Numbered from the stretch's first letter, positions 7,416 through 15,578 are shown. The stretch is 16,987 nucleotides of DNA from a candidate division LCP-89 bacterium (GCA_025774735.1 JALGZU010000014.1:1-16987); one strand, 5' to 3'. The notes: generated from the letters alone by a model not told the origin. Numbers and translations are program-made.

Positions 7416-8744
7416 CTATTTCGCCCTGGCTTCCCGCATGCGAGACGACAACGGGCGGGCGATTTGGTCGTGTTCACTGGTCTCTTCGATCACCACCTGC
7501 AGCTTCTCCCCAACCGGATGGCGTCCGGGAATCAAGATTTCACCGTCGAGCTCAGGCAGTTCGCTGCGGCTGTGAGCGATGCTGTAATCCGACTCCTCTT
7601 CGAATGAATCGACGAAGACTTCGCACACCTCGCCGATCTGAGCCTGATTCAATTCCGTGGCGATCTCGCCCTGTACTGCCATCAGTTTCGCCTGCCGCTC
7701 CGCCCGGACCGGTTCCGGAATCTGGTCCGTCAGGTCGAAGGCGGGCGTGCCCTCCTCCGGGGAATACCGGAAGGAACCCAGCCGCTCGAACCGCATCTCG
7801 CGGATGAAATCGAGCAGTTCTTCGAAGTCCACTTCCGTCTCACCCGGAAATCCGACGATGACGGAAGTCCGAATGACTACGTCCACCATCAAATCGCGGG
7901 CTAAGCGAACGATTTTGCGGATCTGATCACGGGATCCGGCGCGCCCCATCGCCTTCAGGATCCGGTCGGAACCGTGTTCGATGGGAAGATCCAGGTAGCG
8001 GCAGAGCTTCGGCTGCGAAGCCCAGTACTCCAGCAATTCCCGGTCGCAGGCTGGCGGATGCAGGTAGAGGGGACGGATCCATTCAATTCCTTCGATGCCG
8101 CTGAGCTCCTCCAGCAGCGCGATCAGAGGTCCGTTCTTGGAGCCCAGGTCCAGGTCGTGTCCGTATGAATTCAACTCCTGCGCCACCGGCATCAGTTCCC
8201 GCACTCCCCGACTGGCCAGCGTCCGGGCTTCTTCGATGATCTCTGCGGGAAGCCGGCTCCGGTAAGAACCCCGCAGAGAGGGGATAATACAGTAAGTGCA
8301 GCCGCGGTTGCAGCCATCCGCGATGCGCAGGTAGGCGTAGTGACCTGGCGTCGAGAGATGCCGTTGCACGAAGGGATTGGACCCGGTGTCTATCCGCTCA
8401 GGGGTGATCTCAGCGAGGATTTTCTGCCACTCATTTACGCCGAAAAAACCGTCCACTTCGGGCAGCTCACCGGAGAGGCCATCACGATAGCGCTGAGGGA
8501 AACAACCACTGACGTATAGCTTTTCGCAGCAGCCTTCGGTTTTCAACCGGGCGGCATCCAGGATAGCGTCGACTGCTTCGCTCTTCGCTTCTTCGATGAA
8601 GGCACAGGTGTTGACCACGATGATCTCGGCGGTGTAAGGGTCGTCCGTCAAACGGACGCCGCCGCTATCGGCCCAGCCGGCTAGCATCTCGCCTTCAATC
8701 TGGTTCTTGGCGCAGCCCAGATTGTGCAGGTGGAGCCTCTTCAC
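7416..8744 (-). CDS. rimO: Ribosomal protein uS12 methylthiotransferase RimO (GTG start)
   Basis: 442 residues, matching the usual RimO length. RimO is a radical-SAM enzyme with two 4Fe-4S clusters that adds a methylthio group to a conserved Asp of ribosomal protein S12. The N-terminal UPF0004 domain shows the three cluster cysteines Cys11 (NLGCAKN), Cys47 (VNTCAF) and Cys81 (VSGCFPQRY). The radical-SAM motif is Cys145-x3-Cys149-x2-Cys152 (DGCNRGCTYC). A TRAM-like domain occupies about 372-436. GVNEWQKI and the overall pattern fit RimO rather than the tRNA-modifying MiaB. The start codon is GTG; it overlaps the ftsY stop by 4 nt (GTGA), and GAGG in the end of ftsY can serve as its ribosome site. 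Confidence 0.96.
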   Translation of the reverse strand: MKRLHLHNLGCAKNQIEGEMLAGWADSGGVRLTDDPYTAEIIVVNTCAFIEEAKSEAVDAILDAARLKTEGCCEKLYVSGCFPQRYRDGLSGELPEVDGFFGVNEWQKILAEITPERIDTGSNPFVQRHLSTPGHYAYLRIADGCNRGCTYCIIPSLRGSYRSRLPAEIIEEARTLASRGVRELMPVAQELNSYGHDLDLGSKNGPLIALLEELSGIEGIEWIRPLYLHPPACDRELLEYWASQPKLCRYLDLPIEHGSDRILKAMGRAGSRDQIRKIVRLARDLMVDVVIRTSVIVGFPGETEVDFEELLDFIREMRFERLGSFRYSPEEGTPAFDLTDQIPEPVRAERQAKLMAVQGEIATELNQAQIGEVCEVFVDSFEEESDYSIAHSRSELPELDGEILIPGRHPVGEKLQVVIEETSEHDQIARPLSSRMREARAK

Positions 8745-9676
8745 TCGGCATCCTCGCCGGATTCAACGATGGCCCGAGCGAATCCCTCGGGATCGAAGGG
8801 CTCGAGATCGTCCGGTTGTTCACCCAGCCCGATAAAACGGAGCGGAAGCCCCAGTTCGCGGCAGATCGGAATGACGGCGCCGCCCTTGGCGGTCCCGTCG
8901 AGTTTCGCCATCACCAGGCCCGTTACTCCGCTGATCTCCTGGAAAACGCGCGCCTGCTGCAGGGCGTTCTGACCGGTGGTGGCGTCGAGGACCAGAAAAA
9001 CTTCTTGTGGTGCCTCCGGATCCAGTTTCTTCAGCACCCGGCCGATCTTGGCCAGTTCGTTCATCAGGTTCGCTTTATTGTGCAGACGCCCGGCTGTGTC
9101 CACAATTAGAAGGTCGTAACCCCTGGCTTGAGCGGACTGAAAGGCGTCGAACGCTACTGCGGCGGGATCGGCCCCCGTCTGCTGGTGCACGACCGTGGCG
9201 TCAAGTCGCCGGCCCCATTCCTGTAACTGCTCGGTGGCCGCGGCGCGAAAGGTGTCCGCTGCGGCCAGCATGATCCTCTTCCCCTGGCTCTGAAAATAAC
9301 GGGTCAATTTGGCGATGGTCGTCGTTTTGCCGCTGCCGTTCACGCCGACGATCAGAATGACGGAGGGTTTGCTGTTCAGAACCAGCGGACGGTCGGCGGT
9401 CTCTGGGCTGATGATCTCCCGGATGACCTCGATCAAAACGTCCTGCAGGGCGGCAGGATCGTCACCCAAGCTATCCCGACGTACTCGCTCTCGGAGACCC
9501 TCCAGGATAGCAGCGCTGGCATCGATCCCGACGTCCGCCGAAATCAGAGTGTCCTCCAGCTCCTCGTAGAGTTCTTCGTCGATCCGGGCGTGCGATTTCA
9601 GCACCGACCGCAGGCGGTCGCCCAGTTTCTCCCGGGTTTTGGATAGTCCGTTTTTCAGAGATTTAAACAGCTGCAT
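8741..9676 (-). CDS. ftsY: Signal recognition particle receptor FtsY
   Basis: 311 residues comprising the NG core and lacking the long acidic A domain of the E. coli protein, as in many bacteria. FtsY docks SRP-ribosome complexes at the inner membrane using paired GTPases. The N domain covers about 1-95. The G domain shows the P-loop GVNGSGKTTT (111-120), DTFRAAATEQL (141-151), DTAGRLHNK (193-201) and AKLDGTAKGG (257-266), the last being the guanine-specificity loop with Ala in place of the usual Thr. GLGEQPDDL near the C-terminus is also characteristic. The start is the ATG at 9676, 50 nt after the methyltransferase stop, one of the larger gaps in the block. It is translationally linked to rimO. 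Confidence 0.97.
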   Translation of the reverse strand: MQLFKSLKNGLSKTREKLGDRLRSVLKSHARIDEELYEELEDTLISADVGIDASAAILEGLRERVRRDSLGDDPAALQDVLIEVIREIISPETADRPLVLNSKPSVILIVGVNGSGKTTTIAKLTRYFQSQGKRIMLAAADTFRAAATEQLQEWGRRLDATVVHQQTGADPAAVAFDAFQSAQARGYDLLIVDTAGRLHNKANLMNELAKIGRVLKKLDPEAPQEVFLVLDATTGQNALQQARVFQEISGVTGLVMAKLDGTAKGGAVIPICRELGLPLRFIGLGEQPDDLEPFDPEGFARAIVESGEDAE

Positions 9677-9726
9677 TCTAGTATCTTGATCCCTATGATC
9701 TCACTCAGGTTTGTGCCTATAATGGT

Positions 9727-10401
9727 TCACACCCGGGCTCGAACCGCCCAGTGTTGTAGGATGGCATCGCTTCTATCCTTCAGTCGCGGATCGCGCCCGA
9801 ATATCGGATCCTGGTCATCGTAAAGCCGTTGCCGCTTTTCGATCTCGGACTGGTTGAACCGTTCCACCAGATCCTCGATCTCGGCAAGGTCGAAATAGTG
9901 ATGCGGCACGCCTGCTTCGGTGCCTTTGCGGTGTATGAACGTGAATGGCTCAATCTCTTCGCCCTCCCCGCAACGCGCGTCCTCTCGGCCGATGACCACG
10001 AAGTAGAAAGGACTGCCCGGTTTCAGAATTCCGCGGATGTCTTCGATCGCCCGGGCTGCCTGCTTCAGGGTGGCATGCTGGAGCACGTTGATGGAAACGG
10101 CGCCGTCGAACACCCCTTCTGAAAACGGCAGTTTCGACATCTCCAGCAGGCACAGGTTGGCGTTCAGTTTATCCCCTTTCAACCACTCCCGGGCAGCTTG
10201 CAGGCCACTCAGGGCAACGTCCCCGCCGGTCACCTTGAGGCCGGAGCTAGCCAGGTGTACCACGTGTCTGCCGCCGCCGCAACCGAAATCGAAAACCCGT
10301 CCCCCGGGTTCGACCGCGTCGAGAAACGCGTTGACCAGCGGATCCGGATCACGCAGGATATTGACCGGATCCCGGAATAATTGGTTCCATTTTGCACACA
10401 T
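9727..10401 (-). CDS. Class I SAM-dependent methyltransferase, substrate unknown
   Basis: 224 residues. SAM-binding motif I is VFDFGCGGGRH at 36-46, followed by the acidic end of strand two (GGDVAL) and motif IV-like SINVLQHAT with LKPGSPFYFVVIG as the post-motif strand. The pattern fits the Methyltransf_11/TehB-like group of small-molecule methyltransferases. The C-terminal half (HYFDLAEIEDLVERF) resembles ubiquinone- or tellurite-type methyltransferases, but no substrate can be named. The ATG lies 6 nt after the nadK stop without a clear Shine-Dalgarno, so translation may be coupled to nadK. The gene sits between nadK and ftsY; I know of no standard methyltransferase at that position. Confidence 0.88.
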   Translation of the reverse strand: MCAKWNQLFRDPVNILRDPDPLVNAFLDAVEPGGRVFDFGCGGGRHVVHLASSGLKVTGGDVALSGLQAAREWLKGDKLNANLCLLEMSKLPFSEGVFDGAVSINVLQHATLKQAARAIEDIRGILKPGSPFYFVVIGREDARCGEGEEIEPFTFIHRKGTEAGVPHHYFDLAEIEDLVERFNQSEIEKRQRLYDDQDPIFGRDPRLKDRSDAILQHWAVRARV

Positions 10402-10407
10402 ATGGGA

Positions 10408-11298
10408 TCAGGATTTGGGTGAGTTACGGGTGTGGTTCGGCTTGGAGTGGGGACTGTCTCCCCATTTCAGCTTTTCGCGCAGGACGTCGTAGAAGAACTT
10501 ATCGTGAAACAGCACCAGCTTGACGACGTAATCCGCCCGCTGAACTATGACCCGGTCACCGCGGGCTAAAGTCCGCTGAACCTGGCCATCGGTCACCAGG
10601 AACAGCTCATCGTGCTCGCTCTCAATCTCCGCCTCGATCTCCTTGTCGTCCCCGATTATGATGGGACGGTCGGTTAAGGAGTGCGGGGAGAGGGGATTCA
10701 CGATCAGGGCGCCCAGGGCGGGCTCGATGATGGGGCCGCCGGCGGAAAGAGAGTAGGCGGTCGATCCGGTGGGGGTAGCCACGATCAGACCATCCCCCGT
10801 ATAGGTGTTCAGAAATCTCCCCCCGATCGTGGTGCGGATGTGCACCACGCGGTAGAAGGCTCCCTTGTCTATAATGACGTCGTTCAGAGCGTAGTATTCG
10901 TTCGCTGCGCCTTCCACCCGGCATTTCAGAACCATCCGGTCTTCGACCCGGTAGGATCCGTCCAGGAGTTCTTCGATGCGCGCTTCCAGGCTGTCCAGCG
11001 AGAGTTCAGCCAGATAACCCAACCCACCCACGTTGACCCCCAGGATTGGCGTCTGACGCCGGCCTACCTTATGCGCAGTGGCCAGGAGCGTCCCGTCTCC
11101 CCCGAACGAGAGAACCATATCGCTCTCGACCGCCAGCTCATCCGGTGGCAGAAAGCGCCGCCCGGACGCTTTCAACTGATCGCGCAGGTCGTGACAGAGC
11201 AGAATTTCGAGATGCTTACTTTCTGCCCACTCCAGAAAGCCGGGTAGCACTTCCCAGTTTCTGGGCATCTGCGTGTTGGCGATGATGCCGAACTTCAT
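10408..11298 (-). CDS. nadK: NAD kinase
   Basis: 296 residues, the normal bacterial length. NadK phosphorylates NAD to NADP in the cytoplasm. Seen are the start MKFGIIANT, the phosphate-donor motif FGGDGTLLATAH (65-76), GVNVGGLGYLAEL (87-99), NAD-binding YALNDVIIDKG (136-146) and TPTGSTAYSLSAGGPI (175-190). The N-terminus aligns with the family, so the ATG at 11298 is the right start even though it lies 83 nt inside the end of dxs. No good Shine-Dalgarno precedes it, so reinitiation or coupling with dxs translation is plausible. C-terminal residues after about 275 (GDSPHSKPNHTRNSPKS) are a low-complexity tail without a family counterpart I recognise. Confidence 0.96.
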   Translation of the reverse strand: MKFGIIANTQMPRNWEVLPGFLEWAESKHLEILLCHDLRDQLKASGRRFLPPDELAVESDMVLSFGGDGTLLATAHKVGRRQTPILGVNVGGLGYLAELSLDSLEARIEELLDGSYRVEDRMVLKCRVEGAANEYYALNDVIIDKGAFYRVVHIRTTIGGRFLNTYTGDGLIVATPTGSTAYSLSAGGPIIEPALGALIVNPLSPHSLTDRPIIIGDDKEIEAEIESEHDELFLVTDGQVQRTLARGDRVIVQRADYVVKLVLFHDKFFYDVLREKLKWGDSPHSKPNHTRNSPKS

Positions 11299-13240
11299 GC
11301 GACTTGACGCTCGTTTCTGACGTCGATGTTGCCCCTTCTTCGATGGAGGTTACTCCGAAATAATCCCGGGCTGAGTGCAGGATGCTTTCGGCGTCGAGCC
11401 CCACCTTCTTCAGGAGCAGTGATCGTTTTCCCTGCTCGATGAACCGGTCTGGAATTCCCAACCGCTTGACTTCGGGAATCGGTCCACCCATTTGCGTTAA
11501 TTCTTCGAGCACGGCAGATCCGAATCCGCTGGAAAGCGCCCCTTCTTCGATGGTCATGATGCGGTCAAACTGGGCCTTGATATCGTGCAAGAGGTTAGTA
11601 TCCAGAGGTTTCAGGCAGCGCATGTTGACGACCGTTATCGGGGTGCCCTCTTCCTCCAGGATCTGAGCCGCCTGCATCGCCTCCCAGAAAACCGGCCCCA
11701 GAGTCAGGATTGCCCCTCCGTTTCCGCGCCGGACGACTTCGCCCTTGCCGATTTCTACTGGGTGCAACTCTTCGTCCATGACACAGCCCACTCCCGCACC
11801 GCGCGGGTAGCGCACTGCGATGGGACCCTGGTCCCACTGCACGGCGGTCAGCAGCATATGCTGTAGCTCGTTCTCGTCCCGGGGCACCAGAACCGTCATA
11901 CCGGGGATATGGCGCAGGTAAGCCAGGTCGAAACAGCCGTGGTGTGTGGGACCGTCTTCGCCCACCAGGCCGGCCCGGTCCAGAGCGAAAACCACCGGGA
12001 GTTTCTGCAATGCGATATCGTGAATGAGCTGATCGTAGCTGCGCTGTAAAAACGTCGAATAGATGGTCACCACCGGTTTCAATCCCTCTACCGCCAGGCC
12101 CGCGGCGAAAGTTACTGCATGCCCTTCGGCGATGCCCACGTCGAAGAAACGGTCCGGATAACGTTGACTGAATTCCGTCAATCCCGTGCCGTCCGTCATG
12201 GCGGCCGTGATGGCGACCACTTCCTCCCGCTCTGCCGCGATTTTAACGAGGGTCTTACCGAATACGGTGGTGTAGGATGGGGTGCTACTCTTGCCGTTTG
12301 ATTTGCCCGTCGTCTTGGAGAAGGCTCCTACCCCGTGAAACTGGGTGGCGTCCTTCTCCGCCGGAGCATAGCCCTTGCCTTTCTTGGTCAGGACGTGCAC
12401 AATGATGGGGCCGGGCAGCTCCTTGACCTTGCGGAAAATATTGATCAGGTCGTCGATTTTGTGCCCGTCCAGGGGACCGATGTAGCGGAAGCCGAGCTGC
12501 TCGAAGAACATGCCCGGGGCCAGCATGGCTTTGATGGAATTCTCCAGCCTCCCCCAGGAACGGGCGAAGCGTTCGCCCTGAGGCAGCCGGGCGGCGAAAT
12601 CCAGCAGGTCTGACTTGATCTTGTTCAGGCGTGGATTGGTGATCAGAAGAGCCAGGTACTTGGATAGAGCCCCCACGTTGGGCGAGATGGACATCGTGTT
12701 GTCGTTCAAGACGACGATAAAGTTCCGCTTCGACGCCCCGGCGTTGTTCAATCCTTCGAAGGCGAGGCCGCCGGTCATGGAGCCGTCTCCGATCACCGAG
12801 ATGACGTTATAGTCGTCTCCTCGCAGGTCCCGGGCGCAAACCATCCCGTACCCCGCCGATATGGAGGTCGAAGCATGTCCGGTGCCGAAGGCGTCATGAG
12901 GGCTCTCGGCGCGGCTGGGGAAACCGGAAATGCCCCGGTACTGGCGGTTTTTGGGGAAACGCTCGCGCCGGTCGGTCAGGATTTTATGGGCGTACGCCTG
13001 GTGGCCCACGTCCCAGATGATCTTATCGCGCGGGCTGTCGAAGACGCAGTGCAGGGCGAGGGTAAAATCCACCGCGCCCAGGCTGGGGGCGAGGTGCCCG
13101 CCGGTGACGCTCACGTGCGTAACGATGTAATCGCGTACCTCTTCCGCCAGTTCGTCCAACTCCGCCACTGACAGCTTCTTCAAATCCTCGGGAGAATTTA
13201 TGTTGGGTAAATGCACGGTCGAATCAGCCTCTTTCTTCAT
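11216..13240 (-). CDS. dxs: 1-deoxy-D-xylulose-5-phosphate synthase, with extended C-terminus
   Basis: 674 residues; a typical DXS has about 620-640. It condenses pyruvate and glyceraldehyde 3-phosphate with thiamine diphosphate, the first step of the MEP isoprenoid pathway. Seen are VTGGHLAPSLGAVDFTLALH (45-64), WDVGHQAYAHKILTDRR (76-92), the ThDP motif GDGSMTGGLAFEGLNNAG (151-168), IAEGHAVTFAAGLA in the pyrimidine domain and DRAGLVGEDGPTHHG. The family homology appears to end near ARDYFGV; about 43 further residues follow, of which the last 27 or so are read in another frame across the start of nadK. The start ATG at 13240 has only a close GGTGAG. xseB lies 35 nt upstream; xseAB-dxs neighbours are known from several bacteria. 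Confidence 0.96.
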   Translation of the reverse strand: MKKEADSTVHLPNINSPEDLKKLSVAELDELAEEVRDYIVTHVSVTGGHLAPSLGAVDFTLALHCVFDSPRDKIIWDVGHQAYAHKILTDRRERFPKNRQYRGISGFPSRAESPHDAFGTGHASTSISAGYGMVCARDLRGDDYNVISVIGDGSMTGGLAFEGLNNAGASKRNFIVVLNDNTMSISPNVGALSKYLALLITNPRLNKIKSDLLDFAARLPQGERFARSWGRLENSIKAMLAPGMFFEQLGFRYIGPLDGHKIDDLINIFRKVKELPGPIIVHVLTKKGKGYAPAEKDATQFHGVGAFSKTTGKSNGKSSTPSYTTVFGKTLVKIAAEREEVVAITAAMTDGTGLTEFSQRYPDRFFDVGIAEGHAVTFAAGLAVEGLKPVVTIYSTFLQRSYDQLIHDIALQKLPVVFALDRAGLVGEDGPTHHGCFDLAYLRHIPGMTVLVPRDENELQHMLLTAVQWDQGPIAVRYPRGAGVGCVMDEELHPVEIGKGEVVRRGNGGAILTLGPVFWEAMQAAQILEEEGTPITVVNMRCLKPLDTNLLHDIKAQFDRIMTIEEGALSSGFGSAVLEELTQMGGPIPEVKRLGIPDRFIEQGKRSLLLKKVGLDAESILHSARDYFGVTSIEEGATSTSETSVKSHEVRHHRQHADAQKLGSATRLSGVGRK

Positions 13241-13275
13241 CTCACCAGGTCAATCTCATCACTGCACTGTCATGA

Positions 13276-13476
13276 CTATTTATCCGCATCTTTGAGAGTC
13301 TGGAGCTTCTTTTCCGCACTCTCCAGTTTCTTTGAACCCAAACTGATCAGGTTCCGGCCCTCTTCGAACAGCTTTAAGGCTTCGTCCAGGGAAAGATTGC
13401 CCTCCTCGAGGAGATTAACGATCTCTTCCAGCCGCTGCAGCGCTTCTTCGAAGTTTTTTTCCGCTTTGTTCGACAT
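13276..13476 (-). CDS. xseB: Exodeoxyribonuclease VII small subunit
   Basis: 66 residues, the usual size. XseB forms with XseA the exonuclease VII that degrades single-stranded DNA from either end. The protein is one predicted helical hairpin with the family pattern FEEALQRLEEIVNLLEEGNL, then SLDEALKLFEEG and a basic C-terminus. It starts 17 nt after the xseA stop; no clear Shine-Dalgarno is visible, consistent with coupling. Its place between xseA and dxs is conserved in many bacteria. Confidence 0.95.
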   Translation of the reverse strand: MSNKAEKNFEEALQRLEEIVNLLEEGNLSLDEALKLFEEGRNLISLGSKKLESAEKKLQTLKDADK

Positions 13477-13493
13477 GGCGGTTGGATTTGACT

Positions 13494-14699
13494 CTAAGAG
13501 TTTTTACAACGCTTGACGATGGCTTCGGCGCCGCCTTGATAGAACGTGATCTCGATGGCGTCCTCCGGGGATAGGTCCTGTGACCGGGTGACCGAGGTCG
13601 TTTCACCGGAGCGCCGCACGACTGAATAGCCCCGCGCAAGGATCCCCAGGGGATCCAGTGACGCATGCAGGACCGCTATCTGATCGAAACGGGCGCGGCG
13701 GCGTTCGACGAATTGTGCCGCGCCAATCTGCAGGCGCCTGTCCAGCAGGTCGAAACGTTGACTCTCCTGCCGCCAGACGGCCATAAACCGTTCCCGGAAC
13801 ACCACTGTAAGGTATTCCTGAAAGTACCGCCGGGCATCGTCGAACCTGGTCTGCATTTCACGCCGCATGCGGTCGCCATAGTCCGCCAGCCTCTCAGACA
13901 GAACCCGGCCATCGGGGAAGCAGAGCTCGGCCGCCGCCGAGGGCGTCGGGGCGCGCAGGTCAGCGGTTAGGTCCGACAAGGTGACGTCCACCTCGTGCCC
14001 CACCGCGCTGACGATGGGAGTGCGGCAGGAGGCGATAGCGCGCACCACCTTCTCTTCGTTAAAAGCCCAGAGATCTTCGGGGCTGCCTCCGCCGCGGCCC
14101 ACGATGATGATCTGGGGCCAACCGCCTTCATCCAGCGCCTTAATCCCTGCACAGATTTCCTCAGCTGCGTTCACTCCCTGTACGGCGGCTGCAGCCAGGC
14201 GCAGCTCGATCCAGGGAGCCCGCTTCGACGCCACTTTGAGGATGTCCTGCAGTGCAGCGCCGTCGGGACTGGTCACAAGGCCGACCCGTTCCGGCAGGGA
14301 GGGCAATGGGATCTTCCGCTCCAGTGCGAAGAGCCCTTCGGAGTCGAGCTTCCGTTTCAGCGCTTCGAACGCTAAGGCCAGTTCGCCCACTCCGGCTGGA
14401 CGCAGTTCAAAACAATCGAGTTGATACCGCCCCCCGCGTTCGTAAACGCTGACCTTCCCCTGAACTAGAACCATCTGCCCGACTTCGGGCAAAAAGGTCA
14501 GATCCTGGCTCCGGCCCTTCCAGAGCACGCAGGAGAGCTGAGACTGGTTATCGCTCAGAGTGAAGTACCAGTGCCCGGACCGGTGACGGGTCAACTGGGA
14601 GATCTCCCCCTGTACCCATATTGGCGGCAATCCCCCCTCCAGGACCGTCTTGATCCGGAGAGTCAACTCGCTGACACTCAGCGGACGTTCATCGCTCAT
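13494..14699 (-). CDS. xseA: Exodeoxyribonuclease VII large subunit
   Basis: 401 residues from the chosen start. It is the catalytic subunit of exonuclease VII. An N-terminal OB-fold (PIWVQGEISQLTRHRSGHWY, about 25-100) is followed by the nuclease core with GLVTSPDGAALQDIL, IIIVGRGGGSPEDLWAFNEE and SAVGHEVDVTLSDLTADLRA, then a coiled-coil helical region and a C-terminal segment DPLGILARGYSVVRR, all in family order. The ATG at 14699 is chosen because MSDERPLSVSEL aligns with family N-termini and overlaps the upstream stop by 4 nt (ATGA). A 32-residue longer start at 14795 would read through the upstream small membrane protein in another frame. It pairs with xseB directly downstream. Confidence 0.96.
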   Translation of the reverse strand: MSDERPLSVSELTLRIKTVLEGGLPPIWVQGEISQLTRHRSGHWYFTLSDNQSQLSCVLWKGRSQDLTFLPEVGQMVLVQGKVSVYERGGRYQLDCFELRPAGVGELALAFEALKRKLDSEGLFALERKIPLPSLPERVGLVTSPDGAALQDILKVASKRAPWIELRLAAAAVQGVNAAEEICAGIKALDEGGWPQIIIVGRGGGSPEDLWAFNEEKVVRAIASCRTPIVSAVGHEVDVTLSDLTADLRAPTPSAAAELCFPDGRVLSERLADYGDRMRREMQTRFDDARRYFQEYLTVVFRERFMAVWRQESQRFDLLDRRLQIGAAQFVERRRARFDQIAVLHASLDPLGILARGYSVVRRSGETTSVTRSQDLSPEDAIEITFYQGGAEAIVKRCKNS

Positions 14700-14920
14700 T
14701 TGCGGCCCAGGATGTGAAAGATTAAGGTGAGAACCACGCTGACGGCGAGGCATACACCCAGGGGGAAATAAACGGTGACAGGCCCCTTTTGCCAACGCAG
14801 ATTCCCGGGCAGTCTATCCAGAAGAGGAAAGCGGGGCGCCAGGTAAAGGATCGCCCCGATAACCACGATGATAACACCCAGCAGAATGAGAATTTTACCC
14901 ACCGATTGCTGCGGAACCAT
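14696..14920 (-). CDS. DUF2905 small inner-membrane protein
   Basis: 74 residues with two predicted membrane helices (about 8-28, KILILLGVIIVVIGAILYL, and about 49-71). The connecting loop PRFPLLDRLPGNLRWQKGPV carries the Leu-Pro-Gly-x-Leu/Ile-Arg signature of DUF2905. The function of the family is unknown. The gene begins 11 nt after the phosphoesterase stop and its stop overlaps the start of xseA by 4 nt, so it is firmly within the operon. No Shine-Dalgarno sequence is seen before the ATG. Confidence 0.92.
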   Translation of the reverse strand: MVPQQSVGKILILLGVIIVVIGAILYLAPRFPLLDRLPGNLRWQKGPVTVYFPLGVCLAVSVVLTLIFHILGRK

Positions 14921-14931
14921 GGAGAATGTAT

Positions 14932-15459
14932 TTATGGAAATTGACCGTGCCTGGGTAATGACACAATACTGATTCGCGTCGCTCCTCGATCGATCTCAAA
15001 CCATCCGACGGTCGCTTCCGGCCCCGATGGATCCGTGGCGCTTCCCGGATTGAACAACACTGTTTTGCCCCGCTGGCTCTGGTATGAACGGTGTGAATGA
15101 CCGAAGATGATAATCTCCGGCTTATCCGCCGGCCAGGCCTCGTATACGCGATTTTCCAATCCTCGGGAGGGTCCCCAGCCGTGCATAATGCCGATGCGAA
15201 CGTTCTCACACGTGAGTACTTTGCGTTCCGGGAGTTCGTTTTGCAGCAGAAACGAGTCCATGTTCCCGCAGACGGATATAAGATCTCCTCTAAGCTGCAG
15301 TGCTCGGTAGAAGTCCGCGCTGGTATGATCTCCGGCGTGGAGAATCAGATCGGCGGCTTTCAAGTAGCCGTCCAGATCCTCCAGCAAAGCCGGATCGGAA
15401 CCAGGGTGCGCGGCGACCTTTGATATGTGAGTATCCGAGAGTACCAGGATGCGGGTCAT
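14932..15459 (-). CDS. YfcE/MJ0936-type metallophosphoesterase
   Basis: 175 residues, the length of YfcE-type phosphodiesterases. The metal-binding motifs are all present: LSDTH (Asp9, His11), HAGDHT (Asp44), CGNMD (Asn66), MHGWG (His93) and FGHSH (His121, His123). FNPGSAT following GHSH is typical. Proteins of this family hydrolyse phosphodiester model substrates with manganese or similar metals; the natural substrate is unknown. The gene starts 21 nt after the 29-codon basic peptide gene. Its ATG lacks a clear Shine-Dalgarno. YfcE itself is a reasonable nearest match, but orthology is not shown. Confidence 0.93.
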   Translation of the reverse strand: MTRILVLSDTHISKVAAHPGSDPALLEDLDGYLKAADLILHAGDHTSADFYRALQLRGDLISVCGNMDSFLLQNELPERKVLTCENVRIGIMHGWGPSRGLENRVYEAWPADKPEIIIFGHSHRSYQSQRGKTVLFNPGSATDPSGPEATVGWFEIDRGATRISIVSLPRHGQFP

Positions 15460-15480
15460 GGCCGCGGCCCAGAGGTGGAA

Positions 15481-15570
15481 TTACTTCTTCTTGTGTCGGT
15501 TTTTACGCAGTCTCTTCTTTCTTTTGTGCGTAGCCATTTTGGCCCGCTTGCGCTTCTTGCCGCAAGGCAA
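15481..15570 (-). CDS. 29-residue Lys/Arg-rich ribosomal-type peptide, TTG start
   Basis: The minus strand encodes (M)PCGKKRKRAK followed by MATHKRKKRLRKNRHKKK and TAA. The TTG at 15570 is preceded by a perfect AGGAGG (15579-15584) at 8 nt spacing, which decides for this start over the in-frame ATG at 15537, which has no ribosome site. From memory, Bacteroidota have a nearly identical short protein (PSGKKRKRHK...ATHKRKKR...NRHKKK), which I believe is the small ribosomal protein named bL38 in a Flavobacterium johnsoniae ribosome structure; that assignment is a recollection. Sixteen or more of 29 residues are Lys or Arg, as in small rRNA-binding proteins. It is shorter than common gene-calling cutoffs. 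It lies 48 nt after the HU stop and 21 nt before the phosphoesterase gene. Confidence 0.85.
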   Translation of the reverse strand: MPCGKKRKRAKMATHKRKKRLRKNRHKKK

Positions 15571-15578
15571 ATCTGACT

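Noticed and set aside
9677..9726. Promoter for ftsY in the 50-nt gap
   Set aside because: Only partial -10-like strings (TATAGG, TACTAG) without a matching -35 box are present.
10681..11247. Plus-strand 188-codon open frame opposite nadK
   Set aside because: It is the antisense of clear nadK coding sequence, has no recognisable domain and no ribosome site; a shadow of codon bias.
14700..14795. Longer start for xseA giving 32 extra residues
   Set aside because: The extension reads through the DUF2905 gene in another frame. The ATG at 14699 fits the family N-terminus and the ATGA overlap.
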